This document shows, piece by piece, positions 8,189 to 18,469 of a stretch of DNA of 36,453 bases (position 1 is its first letter; every line of letters starts with the position of its first letter). The stretch is from an uncultured Clostridia bacterium. GTDB taxonomy: Bacteria; Bacillota; Clostridia; Oscillospirales; Ruminococcaceae. The notes beneath the pieces were generated by a model. That model had not been told where the DNA came from. It ran no database searches and worked only from the letters and a program-made list of their open reading frames with translations. Location of the stretch: NCBI GenBank assembly GCA_947625455.1, contig CANQOJ010000003.1, positions 1 through 36,453 of the forward strand, given 5' to 3'. The translations under genes were made by a program, and so were the position numbers.

Positions 8189-10075
8189 ATGTCAAAAAAA
8201 GGTTATAGATTGAGTGTAAAAATAACGGTTATATCTTGTCTGCTGGTATTCGTAACGGCTTTGCTTTCGGCTTTGATTGCGGGATTTTTATGCGCGGCGA
8301 GCATGAGGGATATTACGTTTACGCTTGTTTCAAGCGGTACGCATACTGTCGAGGCTGAAGTAAGAGGCGAACAGGATACGCTGAAAATACTTGCGGATAA
8401 TATTATAGCAAACGGCGCGCAGAAAAATACCGACCGCATTTCTTCCCTTTGGAACGAAACAAGGCGCGATGAATATGACTTTATCGGCATTGTTGAAAAC
8501 GGCAGTATTACATGGACTACCGACAATTCCGTTTTACCGCAGGGATTTACCCCGAGAACAGGTTTGTTCTCATCTGATGACAAGCTTTTCTGCACATACG
8601 TTACGAGCGATTTGGGCGGATTTTCGTACATACTCGGTACTGACCTTGTGAAAACATCATTTGTTGATACCATAAAGGAAAAGACAAACTGCGAAATTTC
8701 GCTGTTCTTGAATGACGTGCGTTATAACACTACGATATTCAACGCTTCGGGCGACCGCATTGTAGGCGAAAAAATGAGCGCGTCCGTCTGGAAATCAATG
8801 CAGGCTGACCAGACGTTTGAAAACCGCATAGACATCAGCGGAAAGCCTTATTTCGTATTCTATGATCCCATGAAAGACGAGGACGGAAACATTATCGGCT
8901 CATATTTCGCGGGCTACACGGCTGACATCTACAACAACGCCATAGCAAGCGCGATTATCACTACGACGCTTATCTGTATCGCTATCGTAATTGTAATCGT
9001 AATAGTCCTCTTTATCATTCTGAAAGCCGACATCGAGCGTCCTATCGCGGCGCTTATCCCCGAATGTGACGACATCAAGAACATCAACCTCAACAAGGGC
9101 AACAGCGGGTTTGCATATCACAATGACGAGATAGGTCATCTTGCTGACGCGCTTATTGAGTCAAAACAGACGCTTAACTCTTATGTTCAGGATATAGTGA
9201 ACATACTTGACTCAATGGCAGGCGGCGACTTTTCAAATCAGCCGTCTATCTCCTACAAGGGCGACTTTGTTTCGATAGAAAAAGCTTTTGAACAGATACG
9301 CTCACAACTCGGCGATATTATTTCAAACGTCACGCTTTCTGCGGAAAATGTGTCCATGGGTGCGGAACAAATGGCGGAGGGCACGCAGTCGCTTGCAGAG
9401 GGCACTCAGCGTCAGGCGGCGACAATTGACGAGCTGTCCTCTACGGTATCCGGCATAAGCGAACATGTCAACAAAACCGCAGAAGCCGCGCAGACTGCTT
9501 CCGAAATCAGCATGGACTGTGCGAATATCATGCAGCAGCGCACCGCAGATATGCAGGACCTTATAAACGCTATGGATATTGTCGAGAAGAAGTCCGAGGA
9601 TATCGCAAATGTTATCAAGGCAATTGAGGATATTGCATTCCAGACGAACATTCTTGCGCTGAATGCTTCTATCGAAGCGGCTCGCGCAGGCGACGCAGGA
9701 AAGGGATTTGCCGTTGTTGCAACGGAAGTAGGTACTCTTGCGGCACGCTCTGCGGAATCCGCAAACTCAACCAGGACTATTATCGACAGCACGCTTGACG
9801 CTGTTCATGCGTCAATTGAAATCGCCCGCAAGGCTGCAAAGGCGATTGAAAACGTTACGGAAAAATCACGTCAGGCAAGCGACCTTGTAAGAGAAATTGC
9901 AACTGACGCTAATTCTCAGGCAAAAGAACTCGAACAGGCTACAATCGGCATAAACGACATAAGCAGCGTTGTTCAGCAGAACTCCTCTACCGCGCAGCAG
10001 TCTGCGGCTTCATGCGAAGAACTCTCTGCGCAGTCTAAGATTATGCAGGAACAGGTTAACAGAATGAAGGTCTGA
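8189..10075 (+). CDS. Methyl-accepting chemotaxis protein (Cache-like sensor, HAMP, signalling domain)
   Basis: Two TM segments; [42 protein letters not shown] hairpin-tip signature; RBS TGGAGGA. Confidence 0.96.
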   Translation: MSKKGYRLSVKITVISCLLVFVTALLSALIAGFLCAASMRDITFTLVSSGTHTVEAEVRGEQDTLKILADNIIANGAQKNTDRISSLWNETRRDEYDFIGIVENGSITWTTDNSVLPQGFTPRTGLFSSDDKLFCTYVTSDLGGFSYILGTDLVKTSFVDTIKEKTNCEISLFLNDVRYNTTIFNASGDRIVGEKMSASVWKSMQADQTFENRIDISGKPYFVFYDPMKDEDGNIIGSYFAGYTADIYNNAIASAIITTTLICIAIVIVIVIVLFIILKADIERPIAALIPECDDIKNINLNKGNSGFAYHNDEIGHLADALIESKQTLNSYVQDIVNILDSMAGGDFSNQPSISYKGDFVSIEKAFEQIRSQLGDIISNVTLSAENVSMGAEQMAEGTQSLAEGTQRQAATIDELSSTVSGISEHVNKTAEAAQTASEISMDCANIMQQRTADMQDLINAMDIVEKKSEDIANVIKAIEDIAFQTNILALNASIEAARAGDAGKGFAVVATEVGTLAARSAESANSTRTIIDSTLDAVHASIEIARKAAKAIENVTEKSRQASDLVREIATDANSQAKELEQATIGINDISSVVQQNSSTAQQSAASCEELSAQSKIMQEQVNRMKV

Positions 10076-10076
10076 A

Positions 10077-10175
10077 CTAGAGACTAGACGCATTATCCTC
10101 CTTCGTCGGATAACGCTTTAAGAGGCTAGAGGCTAGACATGGTATCCGCTTCGCGGATAATATTAAGATTGTTAG
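10077..10175. repeat. Family B (TAGAGG-type) modular repeat, copy B1
   Basis: ctagagactagacGCATTATCC..ttcg..GGATAACGC..agaggctagaggctagacatggtATCCGCttcgCGGATAAT; near-identical module inverted at 23656-23699. Confidence 0.8.
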
Positions 10176-10179
10176 ATTA

Positions 10180-10220
10180 AACGAGCGTAAACCTATCAAT
10201 GGGTTTACGCTCGTTGTTTT
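10180..10220. terminator. Probable terminator between convergent MCP and YfhO-like genes
   Basis: Perfect 14-bp arms AACGAGCGTAAACC / GGTTTACGCTCGTT, then TGTTTT; A-rich on the other side. Confidence 0.6.
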
Positions 10221-10241
10221 AAAAATAGTATCTCTAACCGC

Positions 10242-12815
10242 TTAATCTTCGGTCTCTAGTTGCTTTTTTCTACGGCGAGTTTTAATTCTGACAAGCGTCA
10301 TTACTATAAAGATAACCGCGCCGCATACTGAAGCAATAACGCCCGCAATAAAGCCGTCGGGCAAATATACAAGCTTCACCGTATGTTCGCCTTTCGGAAT
10401 GTTAAGGCAAATAAGCGTATCATTGACGGACGTGTTGATCTCGCATTTCCTGCCGTCAATATATGCACTCCAGCCCTTTTCATACGGGATTGACGTAAAC
10501 AGCGCGCAATCCTCTTTTGCGTTTACCGATAATTCAAGAGCGTTGTTTCCCGTTTTTTGCACCTCGTTTTTGGGAATTGCGGAGTTGAAATCTTTCAAAG
10601 CCGTTTCGTCAAGTACGCAGAAAATCGGCGCTTCAAATACTGCACTGCTGTTATAAAGCCTTACTTCAACCGTAACCTGTTCATTTTCCAAAAAACTTCC
10701 CAAGTACGCAACATTATGCTGAAATCCGCCGAAATAGTCGCAGACATATTCGCCGTTTACAAACAGCGCGCAGGTGTGTTCTTCGTATGTCGGGATATAG
10801 ACGTACAGCGGACCGGATTTCGGAATATCAAGCGTATACTCTGCAATTCCGTCAGCGTTTGCATTTCGCTTTTCATAACGAGTGCCGTTTTGTTTCAAGT
10901 TTTGTAGGTCGAAGTCATATTCGCGAATACGAGTGAAAAATTGAGTACGATTGCCGAGAATTGCCGAGGCTATGTTTTCCTGGCAATAAAACGGGTTTTC
11001 GTCGTCAATCTCACTGCCTATAATTTCCCTGTCCGCAAGAAACGCAATCGGCAAAGCGTCCGGATTTTCGTAAACAATGCCGTCTCTTTCGCTGTACGGC
11101 ACAAGCTTTTCGTCCTTCGACATAACATATTTTATGCCGAAAATGTCGTCGGTAAGCATTGTAGAACCGTTATATCGCGTATGCCAGTCGTACTGACCAA
11201 ACCCCAGCTGTCTCATCATTTTGAGTACATTTTCGTTATATACGCTTGAAGAAAACGAAACGCCGTAAATCCCCGCGGCTATATTGTCGTTAAACGCGCG
11301 GTGGAATGTCTTTTCAACACGGTAAAATCCGCTGTCATTTGCCTTTATCCTGTCGGCAGTTTCGCGCATTTCGATTATCTGCGGTTCATATTCCTCGCGC
11401 TTTTGATAACCGAAATCGCCGTTTATGTTAATCAGATAACTCTGCGTGTTAATAATAAGTTCAGCGCACACGGCTATCGCAATTACCGCTTTCGTCTGCT
11501 TTTTGGGGAATAGTTTTACAAGCAACGCACAAACGCCCGCGATTGCAAGCGCTGTCAGCGTAAACAGTCCGATATACTCTGCGTTTTTAAATTCCCTGCT
11601 TCTGAATGCATTTGCCGTCAGCAAAAGCGCTAACAATATAAAAAACGCTGTTCCAAAATGCCGCGCGTGAAGTTCTTTTAAGTTTTCAAATGCCTTTGCG
11701 CCCAGGATTACAAGCATGAATATCAGCAAAAAGGAGTATCTGTGTTCAAACCATACAGGCGCGCGACCGCCGTGCCAGAGGTTGTCCAAGGGCTTAAAGT
11801 ACAGTGAAAACATCAGCAATCCGCATAAAACGCCGCTTGAAATTCTCTCGCGGACGGCAACTTTTTTGCACATAAAATATAAAATTGCAAAGATAAGCGC
11901 GAATAATCCGCAGTACAAAAACGGAAGTCCGTTGTATCTCTGGCTGTCGTAAACTGTCGGGTAGAATTTCAGCAGACCGTCAAGCATATTGAAACATTCC
12001 CTAAATTCTACTCTGTCAAGACCGCCGCTTAACTTTCCCTCAAAAAGCGGCGCGACCGCGGGGACAATGATTATACCCGCCATGAATACAGCAGACGCTG
12101 ACGAAAACAGGAAAATTCCGATTTTTTGCTTTCTTAAGAACGTTTTTCTTGACGAAATAAGAAAGGCAAAATACAAAAGGGAGAAAATGCACAGCATATA
12201 ACCCGTGTAGTAATTTGCCATTATTGCGAAAAGCAGCGTCAATGTATACAGCATGAAACCGCGTTTTCTGCACATTCTCTCCAGTCCCATGATTATAAGC
12301 GGAAGCAAAGCCACAGCGTCAAGCCACATGGGGTTTATGGTATTTGCGCATGAATACCCGCACAATGCGTAACACAGCGAAAATACAACGGCGGTAAACT
12401 CGGAATACTTGCGGTGTTTCCTCAAAAACAGCGACATAGTAAGTCCCGCACAGCTTATTTTCGCAATAAGCATAACAAGAAGCCCCTCCGTTATATTTTC
12501 GCGAGGGAACAAAAGAACAATAAGATTAAACGGGCTTGCGATATAATACGCGAAAGTCCCGTAAAACCCGCCGGAAAGCGAACCGCTCCAGTTGTAAAAA
12601 AGCCCCTCTTCTCCGAAAATAACGTTTTTAAGATAGTCAAAAAAGTAAACGTATTGAGAACTGAAGTCCACCGCCAAAACGGATTTTTCTCCAAACGGGT
12701 AAATTCCGACAAACGCGTATGCCGCAAGAAGTATAACAGCGGGAATGATAAACGAAAGGATGTGGGATTTGTTCGTTGCTATAAATGTTTTGATTTTTGT
12801 AAGAATGTTTTTCAT
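10242..12815 (-). CDS. YfhO-family multi-pass membrane protein
   Basis: Many TM segments, VLAVDFSSQYVYFFDYL, NPMWLDAVALLPLI, C-terminal YIDGRKCEI...GEHTVKLVYLPDGFIAG. Confidence 0.88.
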   Translation of the reverse strand: MKNILTKIKTFIATNKSHILSFIIPAVILLAAYAFVGIYPFGEKSVLAVDFSSQYVYFFDYLKNVIFGEEGLFYNWSGSLSGGFYGTFAYYIASPFNLIVLLFPRENITEGLLVMLIAKISCAGLTMSLFLRKHRKYSEFTAVVFSLCYALCGYSCANTINPMWLDAVALLPLIIMGLERMCRKRGFMLYTLTLLFAIMANYYTGYMLCIFSLLYFAFLISSRKTFLRKQKIGIFLFSSASAVFMAGIIIVPAVAPLFEGKLSGGLDRVEFRECFNMLDGLLKFYPTVYDSQRYNGLPFLYCGLFALIFAILYFMCKKVAVRERISSGVLCGLLMFSLYFKPLDNLWHGGRAPVWFEHRYSFLLIFMLVILGAKAFENLKELHARHFGTAFFILLALLLTANAFRSREFKNAEYIGLFTLTALAIAGVCALLVKLFPKKQTKAVIAIAVCAELIINTQSYLININGDFGYQKREEYEPQIIEMRETADRIKANDSGFYRVEKTFHRAFNDNIAAGIYGVSFSSSVYNENVLKMMRQLGFGQYDWHTRYNGSTMLTDDIFGIKYVMSKDEKLVPYSERDGIVYENPDALPIAFLADREIIGSEIDDENPFYCQENIASAILGNRTQFFTRIREYDFDLQNLKQNGTRYEKRNANADGIAEYTLDIPKSGPLYVYIPTYEEHTCALFVNGEYVCDYFGGFQHNVAYLGSFLENEQVTVEVRLYNSSAVFEAPIFCVLDETALKDFNSAIPKNEVQKTGNNALELSVNAKEDCALFTSIPYEKGWSAYIDGRKCEINTSVNDTLICLNIPKGEHTVKLVYLPDGFIAGVIASVCGAVIFIVMTLVRIKTRRRKKQLETED

Positions 12816-12840
12816 ATTTTAAGTCCTTTTCTTTTAGAGG

Positions 12841-12960
12841 TAAGATGTTAGATGTAAGAGGTAAGAGTTTGAGCCGAAATGTGATTTTGCCGTTTAGAAG
12901 TAAGGGGTTAGATGTAGGAGGTAAGAGTTTGAACTTGAACGCTGTTTTGCTGATTCAGAG
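12841..12960. repeat. Family B-type sequence as a 60-bp tandem duplication (copy B2)
   Basis: 12841-12900 and 12901-12960 align without gaps: taagRKgttagatgtaRgaggtaagagtttga... Confidence 0.8.
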
Positions 12961-13215
12961 GGGTTTACGGGGCTGTTTGGCGGGGTTGTGAAATTGATGA
13001 TGGTTTATCGACAGTTTGAACAACTTTATTATAGCACAACTACTTTGCTTTGCATATTAGCAAAATCAACAAAAAAATTCTCAAAATTTGCCGAAAAATT
13101 ATGCAACACGGTGCTTGGTGATTTTGACGAAATGAAATTTTTTATCAAAAGGTAATTCCCAAACAAGTATAAATATGTTAGAATGTAGATAGCTGATTTT
13201 GGGAGGTATTGCAAT

Positions 13216-14424
13216 ATGGCAATTGAATTAAACAAAGAGAATATCGCGGGACTTATTGAAAAGGCTTTTGAAAACCATGAAATAAAGGTTTACTATCAGC
13301 CGAAATTCAGCGCGGTAAACAGCAAGATTATGGGCGCAGAGGCTTTGGCGCGCTGGCAGATGTCGGACGGGGTTATGATTTCGCCCGCTATGTTTGTGCC
13401 TTTGCTTGAAGAATTAGGGCTTATAATAGACCTGGACTGGTATGTTTTCAGAGAGGTGTGCAGGTTTATTGCAGATGAACGCAAGGCGGGCGGGAAAGTT
13501 GTCACGGTTTCATCTAACTTCTCGCGCTTTCACGCAAGAGAAGCGGATTTTACAAAAAAGCTGTCTGAAATTGCCGACGAATACAACGTGCCGAGGAAGT
13601 ATCTTGAAGTTGAGATAACCGAGTCCGCTTTAGCGTTTGAGGGAGTGGACATAATCGACTTTGTAAGTTCAATAAAGGACGCGGGTTTCGCCATTTCAAT
13701 CGACGATTTCGGAAGCGGACTTTCATCGCTTAACTTCGTAAAGGACGTTCCCGCAAGCGAACTTAAAATCGACAAATCGCTTCTTTCGCACAACTGTGAA
13801 AACGAAAAAGAGAGGATTGTCCTTGAAGCAATATTCGAGTTTGCGCACAGGCTGAATATGACCACCGTTGCAGAGGGCGTTGAAACGAAAGAACAGCTTG
13901 GTTTTCTGAGAACCTGCGGCTGTGAACTGATACAGGGATATTTATTCGCAAAGCCCATGCCCGAAGAGGATTTCAGGAATATCCTCCTGCAATCCGAGAA
14001 AACAACGGAAACCGAGGACATTTTGCTTGTTCAGTCGCCTGCTACAGCGTCACAGCTTTTGCTTGACGCGGTGTTCACGGAATATCCGCTTGTTATCATG
14101 AGCAACCTTTCTAGAAACAGCTTTTATATGATGGCATATGAAAACTTTTCAACCCGCTCCTGCCCGTCAACAGGCGTATATACCGAACTTATCGTTCACG
14201 GCGCGTCTACAATGTACCCCGACGACCAAAAGCTGTTTTCCGATACGTTTGACATAGACGACCAGATTAAGGCTTACGAAAGAGGAGAGCGCACAAGAAG
14301 AGTAGTCACGCGTCAGCTTGGAGACGACGGCATATACAGAAAAGTTGAAACTACAAACTACTATATGAAAAATCCCAACAGCGACGATATACTTGCGATA
14401 ACTCTAAGTCACGCCGTTGAATAA
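13216..14424 (+). CDS. EAL-domain c-di-GMP phosphodiesterase with C-terminal PAS-like region
   Basis: GAEALARW, EITESAL, IDDFGSGLSSL, LKIDKSL, VAEGVET, QGYLFAKPM all present; RBS GGGAGG. Confidence 0.92.
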   Translation: MAIELNKENIAGLIEKAFENHEIKVYYQPKFSAVNSKIMGAEALARWQMSDGVMISPAMFVPLLEELGLIIDLDWYVFREVCRFIADERKAGGKVVTVSSNFSRFHAREADFTKKLSEIADEYNVPRKYLEVEITESALAFEGVDIIDFVSSIKDAGFAISIDDFGSGLSSLNFVKDVPASELKIDKSLLSHNCENEKERIVLEAIFEFAHRLNMTTVAEGVETKEQLGFLRTCGCELIQGYLFAKPMPEEDFRNILLQSEKTTETEDILLVQSPATASQLLLDAVFTEYPLVIMSNLSRNSFYMMAYENFSTRSCPSTGVYTELIVHGASTMYPDDQKLFSDTFDIDDQIKAYERGERTRRVVTRQLGDDGIYRKVETTNYYMKNPNSDDILAITLSHAVE

Positions 14425-14431
14425 AATTTAT

Positions 14432-14608
14432 CAGACTGTAGATAAAGCCCCATCTACGTCGTCAGCGTAGCAGCGTTTTCCGCGTAGCGGATAATGCGTG
14501 CAGGCACAAAGCCTAGCCGCAGCCACGCTTCAGCGTTGTGCGCGAAGCGCACATTGCGGTATCTGGGACTTTCTCTACAGTCTGAGGCTTGACTTTTTAT
14601 ACAAACTG
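14432..14608. repeat. Family A fold-back element, copy A1
   Basis: CAGACTGTAGATAAAGCCCC...CTTTCTCTACAGTCTG...CTTTTTATACAAACTG; aligns with A2 and A3 end to end. Confidence 0.88.
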
Positions 14609-14631
14609 GAATAAAGATAAGGTCTGATTTT

Positions 14632-16239
14632 ATGAAAAAAACTGCAAAAAAGATGTTCTCACTGCTTATTGCTCTGACAATGACAATCTGCGGCTGTTCG
14701 GAAATTCCCGATTTGAGCGGTGAGTTTACAAATTCTGACAATTCCGACAACGAAAGTTCTATAAATTCTGCGGACTACAACGAAAGCGCGCCCGATGAAT
14801 TTGAGGTGAACAAAGCGGATTTTGTGGTAAAGCTTAACGCAGAGGGCGGGGTTTACGAAAATGCCGAGATGATTTCAGAGGGTGAGTTTGACGGCAGAGG
14901 TTATGTACGCTTTGAACAGGGCGAAACGCTTACACATATCGTAAACCCGAAAAACTCACAGCATTACCGCTTTGTACTTGCCGTGCGCTCGCAGAAAGGC
15001 GCGTCAATTAGTCTCAGCGTAAAGGACAAGACAGAGGGAATGTTCTATGTACCGCCGTATGAAGATGATGACAGCCAGAATGCGTCCGAAAAGTTTGGCT
15101 ATTCAATAGTAGACTGCGTTTATCTTGAAGAAGGGAAAAATGTGTTCAAGTTAAGCGTTGACAAGGGAACAGCTGATATTGACTATATAATAGTCGAAAA
15201 TTCCGACAAAGCCGACGCGTCATGTTACAGGACAGGCACGTCCGCGGTAAACCCCTATGCAAGCTTATCGACAGTCGGCACAATGAAATATCTTTCGGAT
15301 ATTTACGGAGATTACTCGATGACGGCGGTGAATGTTTCGGTCGGCACCAATGCGGAAGCTGACGCGGTGTATCAGCTTACGGGACGTTATCCCGCAATCA
15401 GAGGTTCAGAACTTGCGTATGCGGTTTCGGAAAATGTGGACAAGGAAAAACTGCTTGTGGACGATATTGATTTAGCTGTTGACTGGAGTAAAAGTGGAGG
15501 GCTTGTTGCATATAAATGGCACTGGTATTCTCCAAACAGACTTCGCTCGGTCAAAACAGGAGCGTTTGACCTTGCAAAAGCGTTCAAGTCCGTAAATGTC
15601 GAGGAAACAGCACTGTTAAGCGCCGAAGAACTCTCCACGCTGAATAAAGACGGATATATTTCGAGCGATTATCTGGCGTTGATAACCGATATAGATAAAA
15701 TTGCCGAAAATCTGGCAAAACTTGAGGGCGCGGCGACATTCTTTGAGCCTCTCCCAAATGCTGATTCGGGGCTTTACTGGTGGGGCGACAGCGCTGAAAA
15801 CTACAAAAAGCTTTACGCTCTTGTTTTCAACAGACTATGCAGATACCACAAGCTTACAAACTTGATTTTTGTATATACAGGCGGCAGCGGTGATTATTTT
15901 CCGGGTGCGGAATACTGCGACATAGTCGGTCAGAGCTTTTTTGAAAAATCCGACTCGTCATTCGCAGGCAGATTTTCTGCATCGGCTGACGGTTTCCCGA
16001 CAAGAAAAATGCTCGCCGTAACATCATGCGACGTTATGCCGAGCGTAGACTATATGAACCGCGACAATGCCATATGGCTCTGGACGGCGATTGAAAGCGG
16101 AAAGTATCTTATTGATGAAAACGGAGCGTTTTCGTCTGAATATAACTCCATAAACGCTCTCCGAAAAGCATATAATTCAACTCTTATGCTTACCCGTGAT
16201 GAACTTCCCGATATAAGAAATTACGCTATTTCACCTTAA
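14632..16239 (+). CDS. Lipoprotein with CBM-like N-terminal region and GH26-like domain, catalytic residues apparently absent
   Basis: MKKTAKKMFSLLIALTMTICGC lipobox; YKWHWYSPN, EPLPNADSGLYWWGD, LIFVYTGGSGDYFPGAEYCDIVG, AIWLWTAIESGKYLIDENGAF. Confidence 0.78.
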   Translation: MKKTAKKMFSLLIALTMTICGCSEIPDLSGEFTNSDNSDNESSINSADYNESAPDEFEVNKADFVVKLNAEGGVYENAEMISEGEFDGRGYVRFEQGETLTHIVNPKNSQHYRFVLAVRSQKGASISLSVKDKTEGMFYVPPYEDDDSQNASEKFGYSIVDCVYLEEGKNVFKLSVDKGTADIDYIIVENSDKADASCYRTGTSAVNPYASLSTVGTMKYLSDIYGDYSMTAVNVSVGTNAEADAVYQLTGRYPAIRGSELAYAVSENVDKEKLLVDDIDLAVDWSKSGGLVAYKWHWYSPNRLRSVKTGAFDLAKAFKSVNVEETALLSAEELSTLNKDGYISSDYLALITDIDKIAENLAKLEGAATFFEPLPNADSGLYWWGDSAENYKKLYALVFNRLCRYHKLTNLIFVYTGGSGDYFPGAEYCDIVGQSFFEKSDSSFAGRFSASADGFPTRKMLAVTSCDVMPSVDYMNRDNAIWLWTAIESGKYLIDENGAFSSEYNSINALRKAYNSTLMLTRDELPDIRNYAISP

Positions 16240-17017
16240 GTATTCTCTTGGCGTTTTCGGAAAAGATGTTTCTGCGTTCTTCGTCAGTGTACAAGGGATT
16301 AAGCATAAGTTCGCCTATATACATTGACGGCGAGCAAATGGGAAAATCCGAGCCGAACAAAAATCTTTCCGAACCGCACACGTCTATACCGTGCCTTAAA
16401 ACTCCGTGACGGAAAATTCCCGTTCCCGAAAGGTCAAGATAGTAATTTTCGCTCATCTTCATTCTTTCAAAGTGCCTTTGCGGGTTTTCGCCGTCGCCGG
16501 GGTGCGCGGCAACAAACGTCACTTTCGGGTGTTTTTTCACCATTTGGTCTATCTGGTCATTGTCAATGGTGTGGAAATTCACGACCATATCATACATCTG
16601 CGCTACGTCAAGTATCTCGTCAAACTCTTTGCACGAATAGTCCGACCATTCGCACATATACGGCACAAGTTCTCCTATAAGCCTAACGCCCTTTTTGCTC
16701 ATCTTTTCAATTTCTTCACAGCTTTCGCGTATAAACTTTGGGTGAACATGAAATCCCGGAGTGTAAAACCCGTTGTATTGTTCGGCAAGTTCAAGCGCGG
16801 TCTTGTTTGAAAGCGCTATCTTGTCCCAGAGCGTTGAACCTTCGGGAAAATCCCTTAAAAGGCTCAGCGCCGACCCGCAGATATGCGAAATACCCAGACT
16901 TTTCAGATATTCGGGCGTGTTTTCCGCCGACATACCGCAGTATTCCTTGTGCCTGCAAATATTCTCCTCGGCAGTTTTAAAAGGGTGAGTGTGAAAGTCG
17001 ATTATCTCAAATTCCAT
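16226..17017 (-). CDS. Amidohydrolase (TIM-barrel metal-dependent hydrolase)
   Basis: IIDFHTHPF, FHVHPKF, TFVAAHPGD, LFGSDFP; RBS GGAG upstream of ATG at 17017. Confidence 0.85.
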   Translation of the reverse strand: MEFEIIDFHTHPFKTAEENICRHKEYCGMSAENTPEYLKSLGISHICGSALSLLRDFPEGSTLWDKIALSNKTALELAEQYNGFYTPGFHVHPKFIRESCEEIEKMSKKGVRLIGELVPYMCEWSDYSCKEFDEILDVAQMYDMVVNFHTIDNDQIDQMVKKHPKVTFVAAHPGDGENPQRHFERMKMSENYYLDLSGTGIFRHGVLRHGIDVCGSERFLFGSDFPICSPSMYIGELMLNPLYTDEERRNIFSENAKRILKVK

Positions 17018-17033
17018 TTTTTCTTGCTCCGTT

Positions 17034-17819
17034 TCAGCGTATAAATTCCGTATCTTCACATCTTACGGTGAAATATTTAAGTTCTTCTCCCGCTAACAGC
17101 GCGTGTATCTCAAATCCGTTTTCAGCTTTGTATATCTCGTCATAAAGCCAAACCGCGCCGATTAAATCTCCGTCCTGTTCGATTATATCGGCGTTTTTGA
17201 ATATAACGCCATTAGTATCCGTAAATCCTCCCGAATTGTCAAATCTTATGACAATATCCCCGCCGTTATTTTCCACCGCCGTTATCTCGCAGTCATGCAG
17301 GCTTTCCCTCGTAAATTCCGGCATATTATCGCCGAACTCCCTTTGTTCAGCTTTTGTAAGTTCGTCCATAGCGCATTCGGTTTTCTTTTCGTTTTCATTG
17401 CAGAAATTTTCGATAAGCCATTTCACTTCGTTTGTGCAGCAGTCCAGCGCCAGCACCCTTATATCCGCTACCTTTTCAAGTATATATTGCGGAAGCGACT
17501 TTTGGAGCATTTCTATATTATATTTTTGAGCCTTTGCAAACTTTGCCTTTATATCTTCGGAGTCATATTTCGGCGGAGTAAATTTTTCGCGGGCTTTTTT
17601 GTATTCTTCTAAGTTCGGAAAATCAAGCTGGTCGAAATAGTCTTCAAACCTAGCCTTTGACGCTTCTTCGGCAATTTTAAGTTCCTCTTTTACTTTTTGT
17701 TCATATATATAACAATAAAACTCCTCCGAAAACTTCTCCGCCTTTTCATTTACCTTTAACAGCAGATGAAAACCCGTTTTCTGATTTGTTTCATACCATT
17801 CTTTAGTGCAGTATTTCAT
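17034..17819 (-). CDS. DUF4085-like hypothetical protein
   Basis: Intact ORF in operon context; MKYCTKEWYETNQKTGFHLLL..., overlaps nth by 4 nt. Confidence 0.7.
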   Translation of the reverse strand: MKYCTKEWYETNQKTGFHLLLKVNEKAEKFSEEFYCYIYEQKVKEELKIAEEASKARFEDYFDQLDFPNLEEYKKAREKFTPPKYDSEDIKAKFAKAQKYNIEMLQKSLPQYILEKVADIRVLALDCCTNEVKWLIENFCNENEKKTECAMDELTKAEQREFGDNMPEFTRESLHDCEITAVENNGGDIVIRFDNSGGFTDTNGVIFKNADIIEQDGDLIGAVWLYDEIYKAENGFEIHALLAGEELKYFTVRCEDTEFIR

Positions 17820-18463
17820 TTTCCTTTATCGCCCCTGTAAGTCATGCATAAACTATTAAGCACGCATTGTCCGCACTTCGGGTTTCTTGCGATACAAACC
17901 CCTCTGCCGTGCCATACAAGCCTATGGCAGAACAAAATCCCCTCGTTTGGAGGAATTACCTCCCGCAGTTGCTTTTCCACGGAATATGCGTCAGTACCCT
18001 TTGAAAGACCTAACTTGTTTGTAATTCGTATAACGTGAGTGTCACAGACCATTGCAGGCTTTCCGTAAAGGTCGCCCACAATCAGATTTGCGGTTTTTCT
18101 GCCTACTCCAGAAAGCTTTACAAGTTCTTCAATGCTGTCAGGTACTGTCGAATTATAAATATCCCTAAGCTGCCTGCACATTTCCACAATGTCCTTTGCT
18201 TTTGTGTGAAACAGCCCGCAGGACTGTATGTACTTTTCAACTTCGGAAACGTCAGCGTCCGCAAACGCTTCAATTGTCGGAAATCTCTCAAAAAGTGCGG
18301 GCGTGACCATATTAACGCGCTTGTCGGTGCATTGTGCAGACAAGCGCGTTGCTATCAATAATTCATGCGGTTTTTCATAAGTAAGCGCGCATTTAACCTG
18401 CGGGTATTCTTCTTTCAGAAGTTCAATTATTTTCTCCGCAAGTTTTTTCCTTGACTCAGACAT
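17816..18463 (-). CDS. nth: Endonuclease III
   Basis: LSGVGRKTANLIVGDLYG HhH, CDTHVIRITNKLGL, FeS loop CIARNPKCGQCVLNSLC. Confidence 0.95.
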   Translation of the reverse strand: MSESRKKLAEKIIELLKEEYPQVKCALTYEKPHELLIATRLSAQCTDKRVNMVTPALFERFPTIEAFADADVSEVEKYIQSCGLFHTKAKDIVEMCRQLRDIYNSTVPDSIEELVKLSGVGRKTANLIVGDLYGKPAMVCDTHVIRITNKLGLSKGTDAYSVEKQLREVIPPNEGILFCHRLVWHGRGVCIARNPKCGQCVLNSLCMTYRGDKGK

Positions 18464-18469
18464 TCCCGT

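Noticed and set aside
12835-12960. CRISPR array
   Set aside because: Repeats are degenerate TAGAGG-type tandem units with no uniform repeat-spacer structure and no cas genes.
16226-16239. 14-bp convergent overlap of the GH26-like and amidohydrolase stop regions as a regulatory feature
   Set aside because: Short 3' overlaps are common in compact genomes and nothing else supports a special role.
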